Assembly (NCBI GenBank): GCA_963777485.1 | Contig: CAVZQP010000002.1 | Location: forward strand, 434,001-498,000 | DNA length: 64,000 nucleotides | Origin: Bog-473 sp963777485 | GTDB lineage: Bacteria; Actinomycetota; Acidimicrobiia; Acidimicrobiales; RAAP-2 | Direction: 5' to 3' | In this document: positions 25,601 through 33,238 of the stretch, piece by piece | Layout of the letters: each line of letters opens with the position of its first letter | Position numbering within the stretch: position 1 is the first letter of the stretch | The notes under the pieces: generated by a model | What the model saw: only the letters and a program-made list of their open reading frames with translations | Databases searched by the model: none | What the model was told of the DNA's origin: nothing | Translations under genes and position numbers: made by a program

Positions 25601-25814
25601 CATCTTCAACTACGGCGACGCCGGCTTCTTCGGCTCCATGGGCGGCAAGCCGCTCAACAAGCCGGTGGTGGGAATCGCCGGCTCGCCCGTCGGCCAGGGT
25701 TACTGGGAGTCTGCGACGGACGGTGGCATCTTCAACTTCGGCGACGCCGCCTTCCTGGGTTCGACCGGGAGCATCGTCCTGAACCAGCCGATGGTCGGGA
25801 TCGCCGCGACCTGA
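22656..25814 (+). CDS. Large secreted CSLREA / beta-helix protein with six C-terminal GYWEVASDGGIF repeats
   Basis: 1052 residues. A long signal peptide (about 1-60, ending near PVGAA) is followed by a CSLREA-like motif (about 107-140: HTFTVNTTNDT, then CSVRAAIEEAN). About 600 residues of short repeats such as NSSIYGNTAN, GGGI and GSTIDNN follow, typical of a right-handed parallel beta-helix of adhesins. From residue 804 to the end there are six tandem repeats of 41-42 residues with the core GYWEVASDGGIF-FG-A-FGSMG and LN-PVVGIA. Such repeats are common in Acidimicrobiia exported proteins and probably form a beta-propeller-like domain. No LPXTG or membrane anchor is seen, so it is secreted or bound through the repeats. 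AGGAGG 7 nt before ATG 22656 fixes the start. Confidence 0.85.
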   Translation: MRFRFRSTSVRAASGSVVARGLSVTGAVALVLGTSGAVLGAAGVLGSAAPVGAATSHAASHAAPHAVTTPQSPQSHGSPHVQSALLGAAPHLAAATPAHTFTVNTTNDTHDAAPGDGICADSNGQCSVRAAIEEANAEGLLNPVGETIEVDVPSGTYTLTLGTQLDATYPDGLDIVGAGAVSTTIQQAPSPTDRVLEVNAASPTAGADVMLSGVTLQGGNVADGGGILVPDSDSLLQLDQVIVIGNTAGLGGGIDNGGQLWVSNSSIYGNTANDSASQPRGGGIYSDGQVSLTNTLVNNNNATSTAGHEADGGGIYNGGSLLVEGGYVSSNSASSNASAGAFGGGIFSTDTADLSGVTIDSNSVSANTTNEDAEGGGIFADFQLASIANSTISGNVADGHFAEGGALASDEGGSTITGSTIDNNQANGHGAGADGGAIATTGGGDSVNLSSSIVSANSATDIVDGGFGGAIAGTDGAPVNVSASTLNYNNATGSDSEGGAVWIDFASVAITGSTLDKNSANDPNGEGGAIWALSSLGGFFSDSVTGTTLAGNSAGLEGGAVFDEMFSTTFTSDQVTQNQVTNSGTGGGLYLEDGGTVTGSNVSSNSAAGGDGGGIYNDSPLILTASTVASNAASFGGGLYVGDGLQAENATIASNGTSGAGDQGGGVFLDGGTLSLRFVTVNGNTSDDASAIFNNDASGGAIGSSIIQSSCDAFSGSELFASGGHNVLGDSSCAAPVSNDKVGVANFLLTPLGNNGGPAPTMVPLTGSPAIGQGGTNCPATDERGVPRPQGAACTAGAVEAGQAYWEVASDGGIFSFGGAQFFGSMGGKHLNAPVVGIAGVPDGSGYWEVASDGGIFSFGSAQFYGSMGGKPLNAPIVGIASTPDGKGYWEVASDGGIFSYGDAAFHGSMGGKHLNKPIVGIAANPTGGGYWEVASDGGIFNFGPGAGFFGSTGSIHLNKPVVGVASTPDGAGYWLVASDGGIFNYGDAGFFGSMGGKPLNKPVVGIAGSPVGQGYWESATDGGIFNFGDAAFLGSTGSIVLNQPMVGIAAT
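25065..25811 (+). repeat. Six tandem repeats of about 126 bp at the 3' end of the surface-protein gene
   Basis: Each unit encodes 41-42 residues starting AYWE/GYWE/GYWL. Units 1-3 are closest to each other; unit 4 carries a one-residue insertion (GPGAGFFGS) and unit 6 is the most divergent (GYWESATDGG). The DNA is similar enough for recombination between units to change copy number. Confidence 0.85.
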
Positions 25815-25840
25815 GCCTTCTGTACCGAGTCGTTCGATGA

Positions 25841-25866
25841 GCAGCCCGCCCTTCGGGGCGGGCTGC
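25841..25866 (+). terminator. Strong hairpin terminator after the surface-protein gene
   Basis: GCAGCCCGCCC and GGGCGGGCTGC form a perfect 11-bp stem closed by a stable TTCG tetraloop, 27 bp after the stop codon. There is no T-tract. It lies between convergent genes and may serve both. Confidence 0.75.
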
Positions 25867-25909
25867 ACTCGTTCTGGGGTGGGCGGATTTCAGGTCCGGC
25901 GGGAAGGCG

Positions 25910-27871
25910 TTAGTCCCGGCGCCTGGCGGATTTCTCAGGTTCGGAGGCTGACACGGGCTCGAGCGGGACGGACACCCGGGCCACGATCACGTCCTCGCGA
26001 CTGCGCAGTGTCCGGCTGAGCACGATGTCGATCTGGTTGTGCAGGAGACGGTAACGGAGCTTGTCGGGGCGGATGACGGGGATGAGCACGACGATCTGGT
26101 CGTCGGGGTGCTCCTCTCGGGTCCCGTCGATGAAGCGCACGATGGGTTCCACGACCGAGGAGTAGTCGGTGCGCAGCAGCCGCAGGGGCACACCCGGATC
26201 CCACTGGCGCCAATCGTGCTGGACGCTGTCCACCCAGTGCACCGCGTCGTCGCCCGTGCGCAGGACCACCGTGACGGCGACTACCTCTTGGCCGAGTGAT
26301 TGGGCCTCGGAGAGCGCATGCTCGGTCAGGCGGGAGATGCGGTTGACCGGCACGATGACGATCGTGCGTCTCGAGGTGGGCTTCGACGGTATCTCGTCGA
26401 TGTGGAGCACACGGCCAGCCCGCACGTAATAGGCGTGGATCCGCGTGAAGAGGAAGATGAACGCCGGGATGGCAATGACCACCACCCACGCGCCCTCCGT
26501 GAACTTCGAGACGAGGAACACGATGGTGGCGATCGCGGTGATGACGGCGCCGAGGCCGTTGACGACCGCACGCCGCTGCCAGCCGGGCGGACGTTCCTTC
26601 CGCCAGTGCACGACGAGCCCGGTCTGCGAGAGCGTGAAGCCGATGAACACGCCGATGGCGAACAGCGGGATCAGCGTGTTGGTGTTGCCGTCGACGACAA
26701 CGAGGAGAAGGCCCGAGAGCACGGCGAGCACGATGATCCCGGTGGAGAAGACCTGGCGGTCGCCCCGGATGCTGAAGAGGTGCGGGAGGTAGTTGTCCCT
26801 CGAGACGAGGCTGGCGAGCACGGGGAGGCCGCCGAAGGAGGTGTTGGCGGCGAGGGCGAGCACGATCGTGATCGTGATCGTGACGACGTAGTAGGCCCAG
26901 CTCCGGCCGACGGCCATGGCCATGATCTGGCTGAGGACGGTCTGGCCCGAGCGCGGCCCGATGTGCCACCGGCGGGCGAGGACGGCGAGGCCGAGGAGCA
27001 TGGCGCCGAGGATGAGCCCGAGGAGCATCTCGGTGCGCTTCGCTCGGACGGCTCGTGGTTCTCGGAAGAGCGGGACCCCGTTGGCGATCGCCTCCACGCC
27101 CGTGAGCGCGCTGCAGCCGGCCGAGAACGCCTTGAGAACCAGGAGGATCGTCACGGCCTTCAGACCGGTTGTGGGGAGCTGGCTCTTTCCCGTTTGGGCC
27201 TCGTTGAGGCCCAGCGGGTGGATGAGGCCGACGGCGATGATGGCAAGGAGCCCCACGATGAAGACGATCGTCGGCAGGAGGAAGGCGCGGGCCGTCTCGC
27301 CTAGTCCCCTGAGGTTAAGCATGGTGATGAGGAGGAGGATCCCGAGGCACATCGGGATGGTGGCTCCGTTGAGGCTCGGGTAGGCGGACTGCAGCGACGC
27401 GACGCCCGCCGCGATGGAGACGGCGACGGTGAGCGTGTAGTCGACGACGAGCGCCGCGGCGGCCACGAGGCTGACATTCGCGCCGAGGTTGGCGCGGGAG
27501 ACGGCGTAGGCCCCACCACCGCCCGGGTAGGCGTCGATCACCTGGCGGTAGGAGAACACGAGGATCGCCAGGAGTCCGACGATGGCGACCGTGATGGGCA
27601 GGACGAGGTGGAGGGCGCCGGCGCCGGCGACGGCCAGGACGAGGATGATGGCCTCGGGGCCGTAAGCGACCGAAGTCAGTGCGTCGAGCGAGAGCGCCGA
27701 GAGCCCTTCGATCGGGGTGATGCGGTCCTTGCCCGAGCCGCGGGCGGAACGGGGCGGCCCGACAAGCAGGTTCCAGAAGGAGTCGACCCGGCCGTGTTGG
27801 GGCTCGGGCGGGTCCGCGGGCGCCGGCGACTCCGGTTTCTCCGGCGGCTCCGGCGGCTCCGGCATCGGCAC
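25910..27871 (-). CDS. APC-superfamily permease, KimA-like (probable K+ or amino-acid transporter)
   Basis: 653 residues. A proline-rich cytoplasmic start (about 1-45) is followed by about 12 membrane helices to residue 450. Conserved features are the broken first helix SLDALTSVAYGPEAI, then AYPGGGGAYAVSRANLG and GVEAIANGVPLFREP. The C-terminal 200 residues form a soluble domain (TIVIVPVNRISRLTEHAL onward) of the universal-stress-like type found in KimA-like potassium importers. The substrate (K+ versus amino acid) is inferred from the domain layout only. The start is GTG 27871 or ATG 27865, which differ by two residues. Monocistronic and divergent from the SnoaL-like gene. Confidence 0.85.
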   Translation of the reverse strand: MPMPEPPEPPEKPESPAPADPPEPQHGRVDSFWNLLVGPPRSARGSGKDRITPIEGLSALSLDALTSVAYGPEAIILVLAVAGAGALHLVLPITVAIVGLLAILVFSYRQVIDAYPGGGGAYAVSRANLGANVSLVAAAALVVDYTLTVAVSIAAGVASLQSAYPSLNGATIPMCLGILLLITMLNLRGLGETARAFLLPTIVFIVGLLAIIAVGLIHPLGLNEAQTGKSQLPTTGLKAVTILLVLKAFSAGCSALTGVEAIANGVPLFREPRAVRAKRTEMLLGLILGAMLLGLAVLARRWHIGPRSGQTVLSQIMAMAVGRSWAYYVVTITITIVLALAANTSFGGLPVLASLVSRDNYLPHLFSIRGDRQVFSTGIIVLAVLSGLLLVVVDGNTNTLIPLFAIGVFIGFTLSQTGLVVHWRKERPPGWQRRAVVNGLGAVITAIATIVFLVSKFTEGAWVVVIAIPAFIFLFTRIHAYYVRAGRVLHIDEIPSKPTSRRTIVIVPVNRISRLTEHALSEAQSLGQEVVAVTVVLRTGDDAVHWVDSVQHDWRQWDPGVPLRLLRTDYSSVVEPIVRFIDGTREEHPDDQIVVLIPVIRPDKLRYRLLHNQIDIVLSRTLRSREDVIVARVSVPLEPVSASEPEKSARRRD

Positions 27872-27975
27872 GCACTCTACGAGAGGTGCGGGTTGGCGCC
27901 GGTGGACCGTGTTGTTCTGGTCGTTCCGTTGACCGTCGTCTTAGTGATCGTTGACGTTGTTAGCGTGATCGCCCG

Positions 27976-28458
27976 ATGGAACTCTGGGAACTGGTGGCGC
28001 GTGAACGATGCCGGGACACGCTGGCGCAGTATTCGCACGCGGGGGACCGCTACCAGCTCGACGAGTTCGCCGGCGCGTTCTGCGAGGATGGCGTGCTCGA
28101 GATCCGGGGGCAGGCGCCTCTGGTCGGGCGCGTCGCGATCGTGGAGCGCTTCGGGGGCGCAACGGCGGCGCAGCAGGCGCAGGGTGTGGCAGCAGAGGCT
28201 CGTGCGGCCGGCGCGGTGCGGCGCGTCGTGCGGCACACGGTGACCAACGTGCGTTTTGAGGCGGTGTCGGAGACCGAGGCGACGGTCGCGAGCTATTTCA
28301 CCGTCTTCACGCAGATCGGGCTCGATCACATGGGCCGCTACCGCGACCGCTTTGTTCCTGTGGAGGATCGTTGGCTCATCGCGCACCGTTTCGTCTCGAC
28401 CGACTGGCGCGCGCCGGACTCGATCTTCCGTGCCGCGGCGGAGCCGGGCGAGGGTTGA
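27976..28458 (+). CDS. SnoaL/NTF2-like domain protein
   Basis: 160 residues with the cone-shaped NTF2-like layout: two N-terminal helices (RERCRDTLAQYSHAGDRY), a strand with DEFAGAFCEDGVLEI, and late beta strands HTVTNVRFEAVSETEATV and GRYRDRFVPVEDRWLI. Actinobacterial members include ring-hydroxylating dioxygenase-like small subunits, isomerases and pure binding proteins; no catalytic pair can be assigned safely. A TAGCGT -10-like box at 27961-27966 ends 9 bp before the ATG with no ribosome-binding site, consistent with a leaderless transcript. Confidence 0.8.
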   Translation: MELWELVARERCRDTLAQYSHAGDRYQLDEFAGAFCEDGVLEIRGQAPLVGRVAIVERFGGATAAQQAQGVAAEARAAGAVRRVVRHTVTNVRFEAVSETEATVASYFTVFTQIGLDHMGRYRDRFVPVEDRWLIAHRFVSTDWRAPDSIFRAAAEPGEG

Positions 28459-28519
28459 GAGCCCGCGGTTATTGGTTAGCCTGCGCCGACCGTTTCAAGG
28501 ACTGGGGAGGTTTCCGGAC

Positions 28520-29767
28520 ATGAGGAGTGGCCTGAGCGCTCGAGCGCCCTGGGTACGGGCTCGCGTGGCCGTCGTCGGGCGTGGAGTTGTTCTTGCGGCT
28601 GCTGCGATCGCCTCTGTTGCGATTGCGCCCGCCGACGCGGCGTCAGCGTCAAGCGAAGCCCCGGGCACGCACGTGGTCGACGGCGACACCGTCCCCGTGG
28701 TCCACCACCCGGGCCCGACCACCTTCACCACTCCCGGCCCGTTCGCCGTCGGCGAGACCACGTTGACACTCCCGACCGACGGCGCGCCCGTGGAGGTCTG
28801 GTACCCGGCCACTCAGGCGAGCGTCGCCGGCCAGACCGAGGCGACCTACAACGTCGCCGATTGGCTGCCGCCGACGCTGCAGAAGCTGATTCCGGCCGGC
28901 TTCTCCGTCACTTCCCCGAGCGGCGGCTATCGGGGCGTCGCCGTCGCGCCCGGCCGTTTCCCGCTGGTCGTCTTCAGCCACGGCTATGCCGGCTTCCGCG
29001 ACCAGTCGGCCTTCGTCACCTCGTTCCTCGCCACGTGGGGCTTCGTGGTGGCCGCCCCGGACCACTACAGCCGCGATCTGACCGAGGTCCTGGGTGGCCC
29101 GACCGGGGCCACCGCGAAGACGACCGACGTCCAAGACCTCGAGGCGACCATCACACTCATGGGTCACGAGAACGCGACCGCCGGGAGCCCGCTCCACGGC
29201 CACGTGGACACCAAGAAGGTCGGAGCCTTCGGCCACTCCGACGGCGGGGTGGCCGTCGAGGCGCTGGCTGCGGTCGATCCGAAGGTCGCGACGTTCATCG
29301 GCCTCGCCGGTGCCACCGTCGGCCTGCCGGGTGACGCGAAGCACGGGCCCGACAGCATCGTGCCGCACCAGCCGGGTCTGCTCATGTCCGGCACCGCCGA
29401 CACGGTGGTCCCCACCGCCGGCATGGTCACGGCCTACGGCAAGATGCACCCACCGAAGCGGCTCATCCTCATCAAGGGTGCCGGCCATCTCGTCTTCGCC
29501 GACATCTGCGAGATCGGTGCCGGCCAGGGCGGCCTGATCGCGATCGCCAACGCGCTCAAGGTGCCGATCCCCGCCTCGCTCAAGCCGCTGGCCACCGACG
29601 GGTGCGATACACCCGACCTGCCCGTGACACAGGGCTGGCCGGTCGCGCGCCAGGCGGTCACGGCGCAGCTGCGCCACGTCTTCGGCTTCGACCCCTCCGC
29701 GGCGGGCCTCAGCGGCCTCGTTGGCGCCTATCCGAATGTGGTCTCGGCGGACGAGTCGAAGAACTGA
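28520..29767 (+). CDS. Secreted alpha/beta hydrolase (dienelactone hydrolase / PAF-acetylhydrolase-like)
   Basis: 415 residues. The signal peptide spans about 1-41 (VVLAAAAIASVAIAPADAAS). The alpha/beta hydrolase core has PLVVFSHGYAGFRDQ (oxyanion region), the nucleophile Ser in AFGHSDGGVA (GxSxG), the acid in LLMSGTADTVVP and the His in IKGAGHLVF. The long N-terminal beta region before the core resembles platelet-activating-factor acetylhydrolase or cutinase-like enzymes. It probably hydrolyses an ester outside the cell; the substrate is unknown. GGGGAGG lies 10 nt before the ATG. It is single, convergent with the fused acyl-CoA dehydrogenase. Confidence 0.85.
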   Translation: MRSGLSARAPWVRARVAVVGRGVVLAAAAIASVAIAPADAASASSEAPGTHVVDGDTVPVVHHPGPTTFTTPGPFAVGETTLTLPTDGAPVEVWYPATQASVAGQTEATYNVADWLPPTLQKLIPAGFSVTSPSGGYRGVAVAPGRFPLVVFSHGYAGFRDQSAFVTSFLATWGFVVAAPDHYSRDLTEVLGGPTGATAKTTDVQDLEATITLMGHENATAGSPLHGHVDTKKVGAFGHSDGGVAVEALAAVDPKVATFIGLAGATVGLPGDAKHGPDSIVPHQPGLLMSGTADTVVPTAGMVTAYGKMHPPKRLILIKGAGHLVFADICEIGAGQGGLIAIANALKVPIPASLKPLATDGCDTPDLPVTQGWPVARQAVTAQLRHVFGFDPSAAGLSGLVGAYPNVVSADESKN

Positions 29768-29809
29768 CGGACGGCCAGTCGCCCGTCGCCCGCCGCCGCA
29801 TGCGACGGC

Positions 29810-31978
29810 TCAGTTGATCAGTGGGTCCCGCGGTAGGCCGAGGATGCGCTCGCCGATCTGGTTGCGCTTGATCTCGGACGTGCCACCGGCGATCGACATC
29901 CCTCGATGCATCAGCACCGCCCAGGATGTCAGCATCCCCTCGCCCTCGGAGTAGGCCGACTCCGGTCCACCGAGCGCGACGCGGACGGCGGCGCCCTCGT
30001 GGCCGAGTTCCGACAGCACGAGTTTGGCCACGTTGCCCTCCGGCCCCGGGCCGCCGCCCACCACGGCCCTGTGGGCGCTCCGCATGTTGAGGACCGCCAA
30101 GGCGTCGGTCGTCGACACGTAGCGGCCGATGCGTCCGGCCCCACCCGATAGGCGTTCGGGGTGCGCGTCGAGCCCGGCGATCAGTGACTCGGCCTGCATG
30201 CCGCCGGCCCCTCCACCACCGCCCTGACCGCCGCCGATCGACACGCTCTCGTTGCCGAGCGTCGCCCGCGCGACCGTCCAGCCCGAGTTGACCGGGCCGA
30301 TGACGTCATCGTCGGGCACGAACACGTCGTTGAAGAAGACCTCGTTGAACTCTGACTGTCCCGTCGTCATCTTCAACGGCCGTACCTCGACCCCGTCCGC
30401 GTGCATGTCGATGACCATCGTCGTGATGCCCTTGTGCTTGGGGGCGTCGGGGTCGGTGCGGATGGTGGCGAGGCCGAACGAGGCGTAGTGCGCGCCGCTC
30501 GTCCACACCTTCTGGCCGTTGACCAGCCAGCCGCCATCGACCCGCGTGCCCCGCGTCTTGACACCTGCTGCGTCGCTCCCGGCGTCCGGCTCGCTGAAGA
30601 GCTGGCACCAGATGACCTCCTGGCGCAGTGCCGGCAGGACCCAGCGGGCCACCTGGTCCTCCGTTGCGTGTTGGATCAGCGTGAGGATGACCCACCCGGT
30701 GATCGAGTACTGCGGCTTCGTCACGCCGGCCGCCCTGAACTCCTGCTCGATCACGAGCTGCTCCACCGCGCCGGCATCGCGCCCCCAGGGCTTGGGCCAG
30801 TGCGGCATCACGTACCCCGACTCGATCAGCGCCTCACGCAACGCCGCGTCGTCGAGGCCCTTCACCTTCGCCGCGAACGCGCGCACCTCGTCGCGCATCG
30901 GCTCGGCCTCGGGCGGCAGGTCGATGGTGCGCACCCGCCGCACCCCACCCCGCACGAGATCGGTGACCTCGCGTGCCGCGTCCTCCGCATCCACCACGGC
31001 CTCGAGCGCGGTCGCCCGGCGCATGTAGAGGTGCGCATCGTGCTCCCACGTGATGGCGATGCCGCCGTGCACCTGTGTATTGAGGTTGGCGCACTCGTCC
31101 GCAGCTGCGATGGCCAGAGCTGCGGCCACAGCAGCGGCGTAGGTCAGTTGTTCCCCGCCCTCGGCCGCCGCCCGCGCCGCGTCCCACACGGCGGCAGTGG
31201 CGAGCTCCGCTGCTACGGCCATGTTGGCGCAGTGATGCTTGACGGCCTGGAAGGTGGCGATCGGCCGCCCGAATTGCACTCGGGCTTTGGCGTACTCCGC
31301 GGCCTGCGCCGTGCACTCCGTGGCGACGCCGACGGCCTCGGCGGCCACGAGCACCCGCCCCAAGTCGACGTGCACACGCCGCCCCCCAGGGATCACCTCG
31401 ACGACCGCGCCGTCCAGCGTCACCCGCGCGCAGCGCCGCGTCGGGTCGAGGTTCTTCGGCACCTCGACCTTCACCCCGCTCGCCGACGCGTCGACCACGA
31501 TCGCATCGTCGCCCGCCGGCAGCACGAGCAGGTTGGCGAGGCCACCGCCCAGTACCGCCAGCGCCGTCCCGGCGGCCTTGCCCCCCGCCACGGTGATGTC
31601 GGAAGTGAGCGCGACACCGCCACAGACGGAACCGTCCGCCAGTCCCGGCAGCCATTTCGCCTTCAGCTCGTCCGACCCGGTGGCATCGATCACCGCACTT
31701 GCGATGACGGTCGGCACGAACGGCCCTGGTGCCACGGCGCGGCCGAGCTCCTCGACGACGACGACGAGCTCCGGCAGCCCATACCCGGACCCGCCCTTCG
31801 ACTCTGGCAAGTGGAGCCCCAGCCAGCCCAGCGAGGCGAGGTCGCCCCAGAACGGCGGCAGCACCTCCTTCTCGGCCTCGAGGAGCGCCCGAGCTGCGCC
31901 CCGGGTTTCGTGCTTGGCCAGGAAGTCCGAGGCTGTCTGACTGAGCGCGCGGTGGTCTTCGGTGATTGCGATCGCCAT
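29810..31978 (-). CDS. Fused double-domain acyl-CoA dehydrogenase (FadE34/FadE6-like)
   Basis: 722 residues made of two acyl-CoA dehydrogenase units. Unit 1 (about 1-360) retains RVQFGRPIATFQAVKHHCANM and NTQVHGGIAITWEHDAHLY. Unit 2 (about 365-722) has CQLFSEPDAGSDAAGVKT, WLVNGQKVWTSGAHYA and the C-terminal AGGTSEIKRNQIGERILGLPR. In mycobacteria such fusions (FadE34, FadE6) replace the usual two-gene alpha2beta2 enzymes. FadE34 oxidises a steroid side-chain CoA ester. The catalytic Glu of each unit cannot be placed by eye. FAD-dependent; cytosolic. It is the last gene of a minus-strand lipid cluster, but separated from tesB by a 309-bp gap with an unusual element. Confidence 0.88.
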   Translation of the reverse strand: MAIAITEDHRALSQTASDFLAKHETRGAARALLEAEKEVLPPFWGDLASLGWLGLHLPESKGGSGYGLPELVVVVEELGRAVAPGPFVPTVIASAVIDATGSDELKAKWLPGLADGSVCGGVALTSDITVAGGKAAGTALAVLGGGLANLLVLPAGDDAIVVDASASGVKVEVPKNLDPTRRCARVTLDGAVVEVIPGGRRVHVDLGRVLVAAEAVGVATECTAQAAEYAKARVQFGRPIATFQAVKHHCANMAVAAELATAAVWDAARAAAEGGEQLTYAAAVAAALAIAAADECANLNTQVHGGIAITWEHDAHLYMRRATALEAVVDAEDAAREVTDLVRGGVRRVRTIDLPPEAEPMRDEVRAFAAKVKGLDDAALREALIESGYVMPHWPKPWGRDAGAVEQLVIEQEFRAAGVTKPQYSITGWVILTLIQHATEDQVARWVLPALRQEVIWCQLFSEPDAGSDAAGVKTRGTRVDGGWLVNGQKVWTSGAHYASFGLATIRTDPDAPKHKGITTMVIDMHADGVEVRPLKMTTGQSEFNEVFFNDVFVPDDDVIGPVNSGWTVARATLGNESVSIGGGQGGGGGAGGMQAESLIAGLDAHPERLSGGAGRIGRYVSTTDALAVLNMRSAHRAVVGGGPGPEGNVAKLVLSELGHEGAAVRVALGGPESAYSEGEGMLTSWAVLMHRGMSIAGGTSEIKRNQIGERILGLPRDPLIN

Positions 31979-32090
31979 TTTCAAACAGTACGCCCGGTCC
32001 TGCACGGGGGGCCAAAGCTGACCTTGCCCCAGGCCTCGATGTTCCGCCGCGGCGGTATACGCAACGAGCCGGCTGGCCCGCGCTCGCCTC

Positions 32091-32199
32091 TATACGCGCA
32101 CTTTCTGCTCAAAGTTGAGAGACCGAGCAGTACGTCCTGCGCAATGAGCGATGGGTCCCTGCGCAATCGCGAACAAACGAGCAGGAAATCGCCTATACG
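32091..32199. repeat. Intergenic element copy A: phased GAGCAG boxes bounded by TATACG
   Basis: TATACG at both ends (32091 and 32194) encloses five boxes. They are CTGCTCAAA (32105), GAGCAG (32125), ATGAGCG (box at 32146), CTGCGCAAT (32159, weak inverse copy) and AACGAGCAG (box at 32179). Box starts are spaced 20, 21, 13 and 20 bp. The outer 20 bp of the two ends are imperfect inverse copies of each other. A related copy lies at 55870-55989. It could be a multi-site operator, a structured RNA or a miniature repeat. Confidence 0.6.
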
Positions 32200-32233
32200 C
32201 CCCGGGGGAAGACCGCCAACGGGTCTCATATAG

Positions 32234-32264
32234 GACCCGGCGGAACTGCCGACGCCGCCGGGTC
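32234..32264 (-). terminator. Hairpin terminator after tesB
   Basis: GACCCGGCGG and CCGCCGGGTC form a perfect 10-bp stem with an 11-nt loop, 23 bp after the tesB stop on the minus strand. It would separate the tesB operon from the acyl-CoA dehydrogenase gene. Confidence 0.65.
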
Positions 32265-32287
32265 GCCGCGCCGTTCACTCCCACAGC

Positions 32288-33208
32288 TCAACGCCCGGCG
32301 GGGTGGTCCCTGTGCGCCTGCTGGAGTTCCTCGAGGTCCCGGGGCGACCGCCCCTCCTGAGCCGCCAACTCGGCCTCATGGCGCAGGACGTTTTCGACGA
32401 GCTCGGACATCGCTCCCGGCAGCAGCAGGTGTTCTTGATACAGCGTCGCCCCCAACAGGCCGTCCGGGCCTCGCAGGGAGCCCTGGTAGCAGCCACGCGC
32501 GCTGCGGGCCTTCACGGGCCGCAGGTCGACCAGGACCCAGTCGTCGGCGCGAATGTGCTCTTGGAACCACATGGAGTGGTCGATGGACGGCCCGCCGCGA
32601 CCGACCAACGCCGGCGGCCTCTGTCCGAATCCGCTGCCTATGTCCGACAGGTAGGTCAGCCCGGCTCGATGCATCAAAGGATCGTCAGATAGCGGTGTGG
32701 GTGAACGCACCCACGCGCAGTCCGTGAAGACGCCCTTGAGGAAATCTGTCTGTGTGACCTCGCGGACCTCGAGCAGCGGGTTCCACCCGCCCCGAGGCGT
32801 GTCGTTCGGCGCGGGCACGTCGCGCCGCGGCGCATCATCGAACGCGTCGTCATCAACCCCCTCGCTCTCGGCGTGGAACGACGTGACCATCGAGAAGATG
32901 ACCTCGCCCTCCTGTACGGCGTTGACATGGCGCGCCGAGAACGAACGGCCATCGCGGTCGCGGTCCACCTCCAAGATCACCGGCAAGTCGCTCCGTCCCG
33001 CCCGCAGGAAGTAGCCGTGCAGTGAGTGGGGGAGGCGGCCGTCCTCGACGGTCGCCGCGGCCGCGATCAGACACTGCGCCGCCACTTGCCCGCCGTAGAG
33101 GGTCCGCCTGGGCCCGAAGTTGGCGTTCCGGCCCCGGAAAAGGTCGCGGTCGACCCGCTCGAGGTCCAACAGCGACCCGAGGTCGTTCGCCAACTCGAGT
33201 TCGTTCAC
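32288..33208 (-). CDS. tesB: Acyl-CoA thioesterase II (TesB family)
   Basis: 306 residues with two hot-dog domains. The first has RTLYGGQVAAQCLIAAAATV and LPHSLHGYFLRAGRSD. The second has PSIDHSMWFQEHIRADDWVL and RGCYQGSLRGPDGLLGATLYQEHLL. The conserved Asp/Thr/Gln catalytic set of TesB appears in DHSMWF (Asp), the Ser/Thr of YQGSL and the Gln of YQEHL; the middle position is Ser rather than Thr. It hydrolyses medium- to long-chain acyl-CoA to free acid and CoA in the cytosol. GTG start. It follows the alpha/beta hydrolase gene by 30 bp in the same operon. Confidence 0.9.
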   Translation of the reverse strand: MNELELANDLGSLLDLERVDRDLFRGRNANFGPRRTLYGGQVAAQCLIAAAATVEDGRLPHSLHGYFLRAGRSDLPVILEVDRDRDGRSFSARHVNAVQEGEVIFSMVTSFHAESEGVDDDAFDDAPRRDVPAPNDTPRGGWNPLLEVREVTQTDFLKGVFTDCAWVRSPTPLSDDPLMHRAGLTYLSDIGSGFGQRPPALVGRGGPSIDHSMWFQEHIRADDWVLVDLRPVKARSARGCYQGSLRGPDGLLGATLYQEHLLLPGAMSELVENVLRHEAELAAQEGRSPRDLEELQQAHRDHPAGR

Positions 33209-33238
33209 CCGCTCACCACCAGACCCGTCTCGGCCGCT

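Larger units (their letters stand above)
31979..32287. other. 309-bp intergenic region with repeat element A and a terminator
   Basis: Upstream region of the fused acyl-CoA dehydrogenase and downstream of tesB. It holds the GAGCAG-box element (32091-32199), a further GTATAC plus ACGAGC sequence near 32055-32069, and a strong hairpin (32234-32264). No gene is seen. Confidence 0.7.

Noticed and set aside
23073..25868. 931-codon open frame antisense to the surface protein
   Set aside because: Gly/Arg/Asp/Val-rich composition that mirrors the repeats on the other strand. The plus strand has a signal peptide, ribosome-binding site and ordered repeats.
32091..32199. CRISPR array for the spaced GAGCAG boxes
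   Set aside because: Boxes are only 6-9 bp, occur in both orientations and there are no cas genes.
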